Origin: Pseudomonas graminis
GTDB lineage: Bacteria; Pseudomonadota; Gammaproteobacteria; Pseudomonadales; Pseudomonadaceae
Reading direction: 5' to 3'
Length of the DNA: 64,000 nt
NCBI RefSeq assembly: GCF_001705435.1
Contig: NZ_MDEN01000053.1
Coordinates: 92,707 to 156,706 of the forward strand
How positions within the stretch are numbered: the stretch's first letter is position 1; every line of letters starts with the position of its first letter. The translations under genes and the position numbers were made by a program. Of the stretch, positions 1-8,121 are shown piece by piece. Below the pieces are notes generated by a model. It had not been told where the DNA came from, did no database searches, and was given only the letters and a program-made list of their open reading frames with translations.

Positions 1-1142
1 AGCGCACCCGTGTTGACGTCGTAGCCACGGATCGCACCGGATGGCTCGTGCACCGACAGGTTATCGGTCACCGAACCGCCGATGATCACGGTGGTGCCGG
101 TCACCACAGGCGGGGAGGTGGGTTCGAGGCCGCCCGGATACGGGTAGGGCTGCAAGTGCAGCAGATCGAGCTCGCCGTTTTTGGCGAAGTCGGCACACGG
201 TGCGCCGGTGTCAGCGTTGATGGCGAACAGACGACCGTCGTTGACCGGCAGGAATACCTTGCGCGGGCAACTGGTGGCGACCGGCTGAGTGCCTTCCAGG
301 CTTTTCGCAAACTGCGTGGTGTCAGCCTGATCGAAGTAGGCGACGCCACGGCAGGTCAAGTGCTGGAAGGACGGGTCGGATTTGAGCTTGGGATCGAATC
401 TCCACTTCTCTTTGCCGGTCGCCGGGTCCAGCGCCACCAGGATCTGGTGGGTGGTGCAGATGTACATGTTGTCGCCTACCTTGATCGGCGTCAGCTCGTT
501 GGTGGTCTCGCCAGAGTCATTCGCGGTTTTCGATTCGCCGCTGTTGAAGGTCCACGCCACCTGCAGGTCTTTGACGTTGCCTTCGTTGATCTGGGTCAGC
601 GGGGAATAGCGCGTGCCCGACTGGGTGCGGCCATAAGCAGGCCAGTCGCCATTGGCGATGCCTTCGACAGGCTCATGCTGCGCGGGTTGCGCGGTGGCCA
701 TGCTGCCGTTGATTTCCTGCGGGTCGTTGAAGATGGCATACACCATCACCACGATGGCCAGCGCCAATGTCGCGGATAAAAAGGTTTTGCCGGGCTTGAT
801 GCGCTCCGGAATATCCCGGGTCACCGCCGGAATGAGCAGCCACAGACCCAACACCCCGAGGATGTCGAATCGCGGCACCAGCGCCCAGAAGTCCGTGCCT
901 GCTTCCCACAGACCCCAGACCACGGTGATCAGCATCAGCGCGCCATACAGCCAGAGCGATGCCGCGGAACGTCGCCACAACAGGACGGCGAACACCAGCA
1001 GCGCGACGCCCAGGAACAGATAATAAAAAGAGCCGCCCAATGTGAGCAGCCAGATACCGCCTACCAGCAGAAACAAGGCAAAGATGCCTGCAATGATGGA
1101 AGTGAAACGCCTCAGCCCTGAAGCTTTTGATAAGTCATTCAT
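1..1142 (-). CDS. gcd: Quinoprotein (PQQ) glucose dehydrogenase, N-terminal part, cut by window edge
   Basis: Membrane-bound PQQ dehydrogenase that oxidises glucose to gluconolactone on the periplasmic face and passes electrons to ubiquinone. Only the first ~380 codons are present; the family is ~800 residues, so the gene continues past the left edge. The start is ATG at 1142, with a GGGGGA Shine-Dalgarno about 7 nt upstream. Residues ~12-140 form about five hydrophobic helices (for example IIAGIFALFLLVGGIWLL), the usual Gcd membrane anchor. The periplasmic propeller domain begins near residue 166 with DWPAYGRTQSGTRYSPL, typical of the family. No stop codon interrupts the frame. Family identification is strong; the PQQ and metal ligands lie outside the window. 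Confidence 0.93.
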   Translation of the reverse strand, partial: MNDLSKASGLRRFTSIIAGIFALFLLVGGIWLLTLGGSFYYLFLGVALLVFAVLLWRRSAASLWLYGALMLITVVWGLWEAGTDFWALVPRFDILGVLGLWLLIPAVTRDIPERIKPGKTFLSATLALAIVVMVYAIFNDPQEINGSMATAQPAQHEPVEGIANGDWPAYGRTQSGTRYSPLTQINEGNVKDLQVAWTFNSGESKTANDSGETTNELTPIKVGDNMYICTTHQILVALDPATGKEKWRFDPKLKSDPSFQHLTCRGVAYFDQADTTQFAKSLEGTQPVATSCPRKVFLPVNDGRLFAINADTGAPCADFAKNGELDLLHLQPYPYPGGLEPTSPPVVTGTTVIIGGSVTDNLSVHEPSGAIRGYDVNTGA

Positions 1143-1550
1143 CGATGTTCCCCCTTGGGATGTAGTGCATGGACTGTGCGCCTCATAGGGGGTTCAACTC
1201 CCCGATCAGCCGGTTGGATGAATTTTTTCGGCATCACTGACCACACGCTCTTTCCAAGCATAGGCCGTGTTCACGAACTGATCCCGGGGGAAAAGCATTC
1301 AGAGGGCAATCGGCCCGGCCTTACGCAGGTTCGGGGCCTGAAGAGGGGCTGAAAGGACCGGCGAGATGGCGCTACAGGGCGGCAAGGTAATGCCCGCTAT
1401 GGTGCATCCCATCGCTCAAAGTTGCGGGGGGGTGTGGGCGCAGACTAGAGTCGTCAACAGGCCATTCAACTTACGGCAGGCGCATGAGACGGAGTCCATC
1501 GATTCCCTCTGGTCTGCGCTCTCATAACGCGCTGGAAGTGTAAGTTTTCT
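1143..1550. other. Intergenic region between gcd and a lipoprotein gene
   Basis: About 400 bases between the divergent gcd and lipoprotein genes. It must hold both promoters, but I could not identify convincing -35/-10 pairs. A short open frame at 1155-1352 has no good ribosome site and no recognisable protein character. There is a G-rich run near 1424-1432. Confidence 0.4.
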
Positions 1551-2021
1551 ATGCACAATCGGTTAAGCAGGACGCGAGCCACGACGCTGCTGATCACAGC
1601 GGCGGTTTTTGTGTGTATATCCGGGTGCACGACCCAGGCCACGACCGGTGCGTCATTGGTCGATTACACCTCAGTCAGCGCATCTTCACCGCCACACAAA
1701 CTCACCGGCCTTTGGGCCGGTCCCCACGCCGGCGGCACTTTTTACGTGGAAATCTTCGAGGACGGCGACCTGCGCACCTGCCTGAGCGCTCCGCCTTATT
1801 ACCGGGCGATGGACGGAAAATATGCCGACGAGGCGTTGTATCTGGAAGACGGCACCCGTATTGAATTTCAGCCGGCGGGTGCGCAGCGCATCACTATTTA
1901 TTCGCCCCCAGGAAGGCCGGTGACCACGCTGGAACGCGGTGCGCCAAGTCTCTCCGCCAGCGAGTGCCAGGGAGGCGCCGATGACGTCCAGCGCAAACTT
2001 TCCCACTGGGCTGCGCAGTAG
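1551..2021 (+). CDS. Predicted lipoprotein of unknown function
   Basis: A 156-residue protein with a lipoprotein signal: positive N-terminus, hydrophobic stretch and a lipobox ISGC at about residues 23-26, so it should be lipidated and membrane anchored. The mature part has no domain I recognise; it contains GLWAGPHAGGTFYVEIFEDG, which looks like a small beta-rich fold. The start ATG at 1551 is preceded only by a distant GGAAG. Its stop lies 15 bases before the DUF4239 gene, so the two are probably co-transcribed. Function unknown. Confidence 0.75.
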   Translation: MHNRLSRTRATTLLITAAVFVCISGCTTQATTGASLVDYTSVSASSPPHKLTGLWAGPHAGGTFYVEIFEDGDLRTCLSAPPYYRAMDGKYADEALYLEDGTRIEFQPAGAQRITIYSPPGRPVTTLERGAPSLSASECQGGADDVQRKLSHWAAQ

Positions 2022-2036
2022 CGGCGGGGTGCGTTA

Positions 2037-2792
2037 ATGCAGTCGGTGTGGATCGCAGCCGCTACCTTCGCCTGCCTGCTGGCGGCATCGTTGCTGATGA
2101 TGCACTGGTATCCCAGGCTTTCGAGCCGTCATCGAGACGAGGACACCAACACGGTCATCCGCCTGGTGGCCAACATCTTCGTGGTGATGACCTCGCTCGT
2201 GTTCGGGCTGATGATCAATTCAGCCAAGAACACCTATGAATCCATCGACGCGAGCTTCCATGCCTACGCCACTGATCTGATCATCTTCGACCGAACGCTG
2301 CGCACTTACGGCGAGTCCGCGCAACAGACACGCGGGCTGCTGGTGACGTACCTTGAGCGGGCCATTGCCAATCCGTATCGCGGTGATGAAGCGCTGCAGC
2401 ATCGCAAAAGCCAGGCCGCGCAGTACCTGGACGACATTGGCAAATCCCTCGCCGGGGTGCGCCCGGCGGATCGCTTCCATGAAACCTTGATGCTGGACAT
2501 TCGCCAGCAGTACCACGGCCTGATCGAACAGCGCTGGCGAATCGTCGAGCAGTCCGAAGGGGCGATACCCGGCCCGCTGATCGGCATGCTGATCGCGTGG
2601 ATGACGCTGATTTTCGCCACCTTCGGCTACCGGGCGCCGCGCAATCCGATGGTCATTGGCATGTTCACCGTATCAGCACTGCTGATTGCCGCGTCGGTCT
2701 ACCTGGTCCTGGACATGGACATTCCCTTTCACGGCCCCATCCAGATCTCTGATGAGCCGCTTCGCCGGGCCTTGGCGGAGATGCAGTTGTAA
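2037..2792 (+). CDS. DUF4239 family membrane protein
   Basis: A 251-residue inner-membrane protein. Two hydrophobic segments at the N-terminus (WIAAATFACLLAASLLMM, then IFVVMTSLVFGLMINSA) are followed by a long polar helical region (~65-175) and two more membrane segments near the C-terminus (LIGMLIAWMTLIFATFGY and MFTVSALLIAASVYLVLDMD). This 2+2 layout and the ending DIPFHGPIQIS...PLRRAL match the DUF4239 (bestrophin-like) family as I remember it. The function of the family is not established. It follows the lipoprotein gene by 15 bases and is probably in the same transcript. Confidence 0.75.
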   Translation: MQSVWIAAATFACLLAASLLMMHWYPRLSSRHRDEDTNTVIRLVANIFVVMTSLVFGLMINSAKNTYESIDASFHAYATDLIIFDRTLRTYGESAQQTRGLLVTYLERAIANPYRGDEALQHRKSQAAQYLDDIGKSLAGVRPADRFHETLMLDIRQQYHGLIEQRWRIVEQSEGAIPGPLIGMLIAWMTLIFATFGYRAPRNPMVIGMFTVSALLIAASVYLVLDMDIPFHGPIQISDEPLRRALAEMQL

Positions 2793-2962
2793 GCGTGTGC
2801 TTTAACCGCTTTTGGGTCGTGGTCGCGCTCGGGTTGCGGGCCTTTATAACGAAGCGTCGGAGGGCAGAAAAGGAGGGATTTGCGAGGTGGGCCGGGTATG
2901 ATGCAGCGCTCTGCACGTCACCACTCTGCACGCTACCGTGCCAGCCCGTATTCAGGATCACA

Positions 2963-3694
2963 ATGCCCAGCCCCATGTTTACCGTCATGCGCCTCGACGC
3001 CACGCCCCCGGAATCGATCAAGAGCCAGATCATGCAAATGGTGATCGACTACGTCACCGACCTCAGCATGGTGGCCATCGCCCCGAGCAATCCGTTGTAC
3101 CCGCTGTACCAATACGGCGTCGGCCATGAAGTGCATCAGTACGTGCAGGCGATGGATGGCTCGCGGGGGATTGCGGTGGAATTGATCGTGGCGCTGGACG
3201 CCGAGGATCCGTCGATCGTCATCGGCTTTTTGCTCTATTTGCCGGTTCAACAGGACCCGCAGGCGTGCGCCGTGGCGTACATGGCGGTGCAAACGGTACG
3301 CCGTCGTCAGGGCGTGGCGCGGGCCATGCTGACAAAGATGACCGAACGCTATCCCCATGCGGAGCTGGCGTGCTTCGTCTCCAAAGTTGCGGTGTTCGAG
3401 GCGCTGGGTTTTCAGGTGTTGGGTGCGCGCGGGCCGCAGGTGGTGATGAACACCCGTGAGCGGCAGACCGAGGGCTTGTTGGCCGTGCTGGACATTGCGC
3501 CGATCTACAACTCGCTGGAAGTGCGGCAGATCCACAGCTATCTGTTGAAGCAGCACGGCAAGCGCGCCATGACCGATGCGGAGAAACAGCGCGATCGCCA
3601 CATCGATCAGTTGACCCGCCAGGCCCGGCTATTCGTCAACGGACTGTTGGGCGAGTCAGGCGCGCAAGCCTTCATCGGCCCGCGGCTCGTCTAA
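2963..3694 (+). CDS. GNAT-family N-acetyltransferase
   Basis: About 243 residues. I chose ATG at 2963 because AGGATC sits about 8 nt upstream; the open frame extends to 2795, but that extension is Cys/Arg-rich and unlike a protein. The acetyl-CoA-binding core shows VAYMAVQTVRRRQGVARAMLTKM, the R/Q-x-x-G-x-A signature of GNAT enzymes, followed by a beta strand and VFEALGFQVLGARGPQV. The C-terminal ~70 residues are extra and helical. The substrate cannot be predicted. It converges with the methyltransferase gene that ends at 3710. Confidence 0.8.
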   Translation: MPSPMFTVMRLDATPPESIKSQIMQMVIDYVTDLSMVAIAPSNPLYPLYQYGVGHEVHQYVQAMDGSRGIAVELIVALDAEDPSIVIGFLLYLPVQQDPQACAVAYMAVQTVRRRQGVARAMLTKMTERYPHAELACFVSKVAVFEALGFQVLGARGPQVVMNTRERQTEGLLAVLDIAPIYNSLEVRQIHSYLLKQHGKRAMTDAEKQRDRHIDQLTRQARLFVNGLLGESGAQAFIGPRLV

Positions 3695-3709
3695 TCCAGC
3701 GATCAGCGA

Positions 3710-4303
3710 TCAGCGAACGGCCTCGTTGAGGTCGATCCCGCCTGAGTCCTTGCTCCACGTTTCCAGCAAGAAATCCCGCTCGGCGTGATGCAGCGTGCGT
3801 TCCATGGCCAGGTGCCGCGCCAGGACCTGGTGCACCTCGCGGCCCTCCATCGGGCAGCCTTCGATGGGGTGCAGCCAGTGGCATGCTAGCACCGCACTCT
3901 CCGGCGCCAGGCTTTCGCGAATGCGCTCGATGATCTCGCCGAAGGCATCCGGCGTCAGGTAATAGGCCCATTCGCTGATCACCACCAGATCGAATTCTCC
4001 CGCCGGCCAGTCCTGGGGCAAACAGCCTTCCAGCACCTGAACATGGGCATGTTCGCTCAAGCGGTCTCGGGCCAGAGTGACAGCCCGGGGGCTGAGGTCC
4101 ATGCACAGCAGCGCGTCGCAGCGTTCGGCCAGGCGCAGGCTCAGCTCGCCATTGGCGCAGCCCGGCTCGAAGATGCGCCCATAGCGCTGGCGCGGCAGAG
4201 CGGCGAGGGTCAGGTCGCGTTTGCGGTGTTCGTACCAGCGCGTACGAAAGGCCCAGGGGTCGTCGCTGTTGGCGAACAACGTCTCAAAATACTCACCTGT
4301 CAT
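3710..4303 (-). CDS. Class I SAM-dependent methyltransferase (NodS-like)
   Basis: About 197 residues with the Rossmann SAM-binding core: motif I FEPGCANGELSLRLAERC, an acidic strand end in LLCMDLSPRAVTLA, and motif IV FDLVVISEWAYYL. The opening YFETLFANSDDPWAFRTRWYE resembles the NodS group, which N-methylates amino sugars; that link is by family only. The ATG at 4303 follows the PIG-L stop by two bases; a GTG at 4309 overlapping the stop is an alternative start. It is the last gene of a coupled three-gene operon with the deacetylase and the acyl-CoA-dehydrogenase-like protein. A deacetylase followed by a methyltransferase suggests sequential action on an N-acetylated sugar or amine (inference). 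Confidence 0.82.
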   Translation of the reverse strand: MTGEYFETLFANSDDPWAFRTRWYEHRKRDLTLAALPRQRYGRIFEPGCANGELSLRLAERCDALLCMDLSPRAVTLARDRLSEHAHVQVLEGCLPQDWPAGEFDLVVISEWAYYLTPDAFGEIIERIRESLAPESAVLACHWLHPIEGCPMEGREVHQVLARHLAMERTLHHAERDFLLETWSKDSGGIDLNEAVR

Positions 4304-4305
4304 GC

Positions 4306-5067
4306 TCACAGAAACACCAGTTCGAAGGGTTGCAGCAGACGCTCCAGCGTCTGAGGGGTCAACACCGGAGGGGCGCCGGTGCTCGGGTCGTTTTCCAGCT
4401 GGCTCAAATGCGCCCCGATGGCCTCGCGCTTGCGCCGCAGTTGCTCCTCGCTGAGCCAGAATTTACGGGCCTGTTCCCAAGGGATGCGCGGGTCGTTCGG
4501 TTCAGCCCAATGCCAGGCCCACACCGGCATCTCCACCAGCGTCGCGCCACTGTTGGCCACCGCCTGAGCCGCACAATGGCCGACGGCTTCGTGGTCGCAG
4601 TGGCCGTCGTGGCGCCAGGTGGTCAACAACACATCCGAGGGACGCAGGTCTTCGCTGAGCAGGGCAATCAACGACTCGGCATGCCCGGCAACCTGACCAT
4701 CGCCCATGCCGAGCCGTTGCCAGGACAGCCTCGACACGTCCAGGCCCAGGTGCGCGACGGCCTGTTCGCTTTCCCGGCGCCGCTCGGTTCGCAGGCGCTG
4801 TACCGGCCACAGCGGAGAGTGCGGATGACTGCCTTCGCCGTCGGTGACAGCCACCAGTTGCACATCGTGCTGCCGTTGGGCCATCGCCGCGAGCACGCCG
4901 CCGCAGGTCAGTACTTCGTCGTCGGGATGCGGCGCGAGCACGATCAGGCGCGCGCCAGGTGGAATCAGTTCTTCCAGGGTGATCGGGCGCACACTGCGCA
5001 ACGCCACGCTGTTCTGCCAGGCGCTCAACGGGGTGCCGGTGACGCCGAAAGGCTGCGCTTCGTTCAT
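4306..5067 (-). CDS. PIG-L family deacetylase
   Basis: About 253 residues. It carries the PIG-L zinc signature APHPDDEVLTCGGVLA near residue 45 and the partner metal motif TWRHDGHCDHEAVG in the middle. PIG-L enzymes hydrolyse N-acetyl groups from GlcNAc-like substrates (MshB, bacillithiol and GPI synthesis). The start is ATG at 5067, overlapping the upstream acyl-CoA-dehydrogenase stop as ATGA; a TTG nine bases earlier is less likely. The stop abuts the methyltransferase start, so translation is probably coupled throughout. The substrate is unknown. Confidence 0.87.
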   Translation of the reverse strand: MNEAQPFGVTGTPLSAWQNSVALRSVRPITLEELIPPGARLIVLAPHPDDEVLTCGGVLAAMAQRQHDVQLVAVTDGEGSHPHSPLWPVQRLRTERRRESEQAVAHLGLDVSRLSWQRLGMGDGQVAGHAESLIALLSEDLRPSDVLLTTWRHDGHCDHEAVGHCAAQAVANSGATLVEMPVWAWHWAEPNDPRIPWEQARKFWLSEEQLRRKREAIGAHLSQLENDPSTGAPPVLTPQTLERLLQPFELVFL

Positions 5068-6095
5068 AGTGACCAATCCTCGGTTTCGCCCGTAGCGATT
5101 CGCTGGCCCAGATGCGCCAGGTCGCGCTCAGCATGGCTTTGTCGGATAAACACCTGCAGGTCGGCAGCCAGCCGCGCAAAGTGCGGATCACGGCAGAAAG
5201 GCGTCGCGCCCAGCGCCCGGCCGACATGCCGGCACACCTGCTCAACCGCCATTTCGACCTGTGCACGTAAGCGCTGGACCGGCAGGCTCGCGTCGTCCCG
5301 GGGATGCGCGTCGATCCATGAGGCGCACTCGCGCAAGGCAGCCGCCGCGCCGCACAGCGCGGCATCCGCGCTGCCCAGATGAGCGTCGGCGTGGGGTTCC
5401 GGCCGTCCGTGATGTCGGTGCGCGCGCAAGCTTTTCGCCAGCGCCGCTGCCGCGCCGTACCAGGCGGCAGCGATGCCGGCGCCGCCTTGCCAGAACCCAG
5501 GCCGGGTTAAATAGTCCCCGCTGTTGCCCACGCAAATGCCGACAGCGCCATCGAAGTGCACGTCGCCGCTGGCGGTGCCCGCCATGCCCACGGCCTGCCA
5601 GGTCTCGCTGCTGAAACGTACGCCCGGCTGCTTCAGATCCACGGCGACCAGTTGCGGCGCGTCATCGCTGGCCCAGGCGGTGAGCAGGGCGTAATCCAGT
5701 TGCTGTGCGCCGGAGCACCAGGCCTTGCGGCCGTGGAGGCGCACCTTGTCGCCATGGCGTTGGCTGACGCCTACCCTGGCGTCGGGCGGTTCAGCGGCCC
5801 ATACGCCCCAGATGCCGGGTGCATCGAAAGGCGCTGAATTAAGTTCATTCAGAATGGCGAGGGCGTCGGTGTGGCCTTCGTAGAGTTTGAGCAGCGCCAG
5901 ATCGACGCCCGCCACCGTCGCCAATTGGCACCAGCGTTCGAGGGTGCGACCGCTGCCGGGCAACGGCAATTGATCGAGCCCGCTGTCGAGGCAGCGTTGC
6001 ATGGCGTGACGCAGGGGTGCGTCCGGCACGTGGGGGTTGTCACGGTGGGCGAAATCCGCCAGCAGTGATTCAAGTCCTTGTGCATCGTCCCGCAT
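5064..6095 (-). CDS. Acyl-CoA dehydrogenase-like flavoprotein
   Basis: About 343 residues with the acyl-CoA dehydrogenase fold order: helical N-terminus, a middle beta domain with VRLHGRKAWCSGAQQLDYAL (compare the family's G-x-K-x-x-x-S/T-x-A strand), ETWQAVGMAGTASGDVHFDG, and a helical C-terminal domain. It is shorter and more divergent than beta-oxidation enzymes, so the substrate may not be an acyl-CoA. I chose ATG at 6095 because GGAG lies about 7 nt upstream; the frame stays open to 6227, but that stretch is Ala/Arg-rich. First gene of the operon with PIG-L and the methyltransferase. Confidence 0.78.
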   Translation of the reverse strand: MRDDAQGLESLLADFAHRDNPHVPDAPLRHAMQRCLDSGLDQLPLPGSGRTLERWCQLATVAGVDLALLKLYEGHTDALAILNELNSAPFDAPGIWGVWAAEPPDARVGVSQRHGDKVRLHGRKAWCSGAQQLDYALLTAWASDDAPQLVAVDLKQPGVRFSSETWQAVGMAGTASGDVHFDGAVGICVGNSGDYLTRPGFWQGGAGIAAAWYGAAAALAKSLRAHRHHGRPEPHADAHLGSADAALCGAAAALRECASWIDAHPRDDASLPVQRLRAQVEMAVEQVCRHVGRALGATPFCRDPHFARLAADLQVFIRQSHAERDLAHLGQRIATGETEDWSL

Positions 6096-6530
6096 GACTG
6101 TCTCCGTCCCGTTGACGCCGACGCGAGTTGCGCGGGCTGTTTGCCTGGCCCGTTGCGCGGCCTGCTGATGAAATTCGGCAGCGCAGGCGGGGAGGGGTTC
6201 AAACATTTCTTCGGCCAGCCGGGCCACGTGCGTTCGGCCGGGCGGCTTCGCCAGCGCGCTGATCCCTGTTTTGTGAACGGGTGCGCGGTTTTGTCGCAGC
6301 GAGCGTTTCTCAACCCATGGGCGTCAAGGCATGCAGCGCCGTTGAGGGGTGTCGGTAAAATCCGCTTGTAACGCATTCGGCCCGGTTTTGCGCGACACTG
6401 TCGGGCACCTGTTTTTTTCGCTTCGTCCCTCGCCGCTGCAGTGCGGCTGCCAATAACGCCTGCGGTGCCGCGAGGTGGACGAAAAAAGGGTTGGCGTTGG
6501 CGCCAGCCGCTGCTTTCGAGAGTTCGCCAG
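6096..6530. other. Intergenic region between divergent operons
   Basis: About 435 bases between the acyl-CoA-dehydrogenase-like gene and the SCO gene. It may include some N-terminal codons of the former if translation starts at 6227. A T7 run at 6413-6419 follows a weak GCCCG/CGGGC pairing. I see no clear promoter or protein here. Confidence 0.35.
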
Positions 6531-7139
6531 ATGAATGAGTTTCTGACCCGCCGTCAGGTGGTCACCGGCATGGGCCTGTTGGGGCTGGGCTTGCTGGCCG
6601 GCTGTGACGGTTCGACCACTGCGCTGGATTTCAAGTACGGCAAAGATCTGAGCAACAAGATCATGGGCCGCACGTTCAAGCTGACCGACACCGACGGTGA
6701 GGTCAAAACCCTGTCGAGTTATCGTGGGTTGATGCCGATGGTGTTTTTTGGTTTCACCCAATGCCCGGCGGTGTGCCCGACCGCGCTGGCCCGTGCTGCG
6801 CAGATCAGAAAGATGATGGGCGAGGACGGCAAGACGCTGCAGGTGATCTTCATCACCGTCGACCCCGAGCGCGACACGCCGCAGGTCCTCGACGCCTACG
6901 TCAAACAGTTTGATCCGACGTTCGTCGCCCTGCGCGGCACGCTGGAAGAAACCGCCCACGTCGCCAAAGAATTCGGCGTGTTCTACGAAAAGGTCCCGGC
7001 GGGCAACACCTACACCATGTCCCACACCGCCACCAGCTTCGTTTTCGACTCCCGGGGCAACCTGCGCCTGGGGCTGTCACCCTCGCTTTCCGCCAAGCAA
7101 TGCGCGGAAGACCTGCTCACTGTCATGGAAGTCTGCTGA
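6531..7139 (+). CDS. SCO1/SenC family copper chaperone lipoprotein
   Basis: A 202-residue thioredoxin-fold protein that binds copper and serves cytochrome oxidase Cu-A assembly in its family. Residues ~12-26 form a lipoprotein signal ending LLGLGLLAGC, so it should be membrane anchored in the periplasm. The copper ligands are the CxxxC in FTQCPAVCPTALA and the later His in MSHTATSFVFD. ITVDPERDTPQVLDAY is also diagnostic. I chose ATG at 6531 because the lipobox then lies close to the start. It overlaps the PCu(A)C gene by one base (TGATG). Confidence 0.92.
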   Translation: MNEFLTRRQVVTGMGLLGLGLLAGCDGSTTALDFKYGKDLSNKIMGRTFKLTDTDGEVKTLSSYRGLMPMVFFGFTQCPAVCPTALARAAQIRKMMGEDGKTLQVIFITVDPERDTPQVLDAYVKQFDPTFVALRGTLEETAHVAKEFGVFYEKVPAGNTYTMSHTATSFVFDSRGNLRLGLSPSLSAKQCAEDLLTVMEVC

Positions 7140-7630
7140 TGAATACTGTGTTTGCTGCTGTCTCGCGCTCGTTGGTTTCGCGCACGTTGGGGGTCGCCCT
7201 GTTGGCCGGGGTCAGTCTGAGTGCGGTTGCCCAGACGCGGGTGGAGGATCCGTGGGTGCGTGCGACGGTGGCCGGGCAGCCTTCGTCAGGCGCGTTCATG
7301 CGCATCACCGCGGACACCGACAGCACGCTGCTCAGCGTCACCTCGCCAGTGGCCAAAGACGTGCAGATCCACGAGATGAGCATGACCAACGACGTCATGC
7401 GCATGGGCCCGGTCGACGCCGTGCCGCTGCCGGCAGGCAAGACCGTGGCGCTGGACCCGGATGGCTACCACGTGATGCTCATGGGCCTGAACGGCCAGAT
7501 CAAAGAGGGCGATCAGGTCCCGCTGACCCTGACCGTGAAGAACGCCAAAGGCGAGACAGAAGTGCTGAACGTAAGCGCCCCGGCCCGCGCCGCGATGGAC
7601 ATGAGCCATGATCACGGCATGACCCATTAA
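7139..7630 (+). CDS. Periplasmic PCu(A)C-type copper chaperone
   Basis: A 163-residue protein with a Sec signal ending SLSAVA before QTRVEDPW. The copper site of the PCu(A)C family is visible: VQIHEMSMTNDVMRM (His and Met ligands), then PDGYHVMLMGL. The C-terminus is Met/His-rich (MDMSHDHGMTH), a further likely metal-binding tail. PCu(A)C works with SCO to metallate Cu-A; the one-base overlap with the SCO gene supports joint production. No oxidase subunit gene is present nearby, so the client must be encoded elsewhere. Confidence 0.92.
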   Translation: MNTVFAAVSRSLVSRTLGVALLAGVSLSAVAQTRVEDPWVRATVAGQPSSGAFMRITADTDSTLLSVTSPVAKDVQIHEMSMTNDVMRMGPVDAVPLPAGKTVALDPDGYHVMLMGLNGQIKEGDQVPLTLTVKNAKGETEVLNVSAPARAAMDMSHDHGMTH

Positions 7631-7644
7631 GTGGGATCGCGTAT

Positions 7645-8075
7645 CCGGTAGGACCGGCTTCACCCGGGAAAGCGCCGGCGGCCATACCGCAGAATTGATG
7701 GTGTTCAGGTCGGGAGCACACCGGAGAAGTGGTGTCGTTCAAACCGACGTCTTCCCGGCTAAAGCCAGTCCCACAAAGACACCGCGTATTCACTGTGGGA
7801 CCTGCTAGAACCAGTCCCACAAAGCCACCACGTACCCTCGTAGGACCGGCTTCAGCCGGGAAAGCGCCAGCAGCCACACCGCAAAACTGATGGTGTTCAA
7901 ACCGCCGTCTTCCCGGCTAAAGCCAGTCCCACAAAGGCACCGTGTATTCACTGTGGGACCTGCTAAAACCAGTCCCACAAAGGCACCACGTACCTTCGTA
8001 GGACCGGCTTCAGCCGGGAAAGCGCCGGCAGCCACACCGCAGAAGTGATGTCGTTCAACCCGACGTATCCCAAGG
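7645..8075. repeat. Cluster of REP-like palindromes (GTAGGACCGGCTTCAGCCGGGAA family)
   Basis: Alternating direct and inverted copies of a REP unit with core CCGGCTTCAGCCGG, or its complement form CCCGGCTAAAGCC, at about 7648-7675, 7736-7765, 7841-7872, 7905-7935 and 7998-8030. The spacers are also repeated (for example GCCACACCGCAGAA and CAGTCCCACAAA), so about 150 bp was duplicated as a block. The array lies between the convergent PCu(A)C and mntH genes. The region to 8121 holds nothing else I recognise. Confidence 0.85.
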
Positions 8076-8121
8076 TAAAGCCGATCACACAAATTAAATG
8101 CGCTGTCTTGGCGGACAGGAA

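Noticed and set aside
1155..1352. 65-codon frame in the gcd upstream gap
   Set aside because: No ribosome site, no protein-like composition, and it overlaps the expected promoter region.
5849..6376. 175-codon minus-strand frame overlapping the acyl-CoA-dehydrogenase start
   Set aside because: Overlaps the real gene in another frame and has Pro/Arg/Ser-rich shadow composition.
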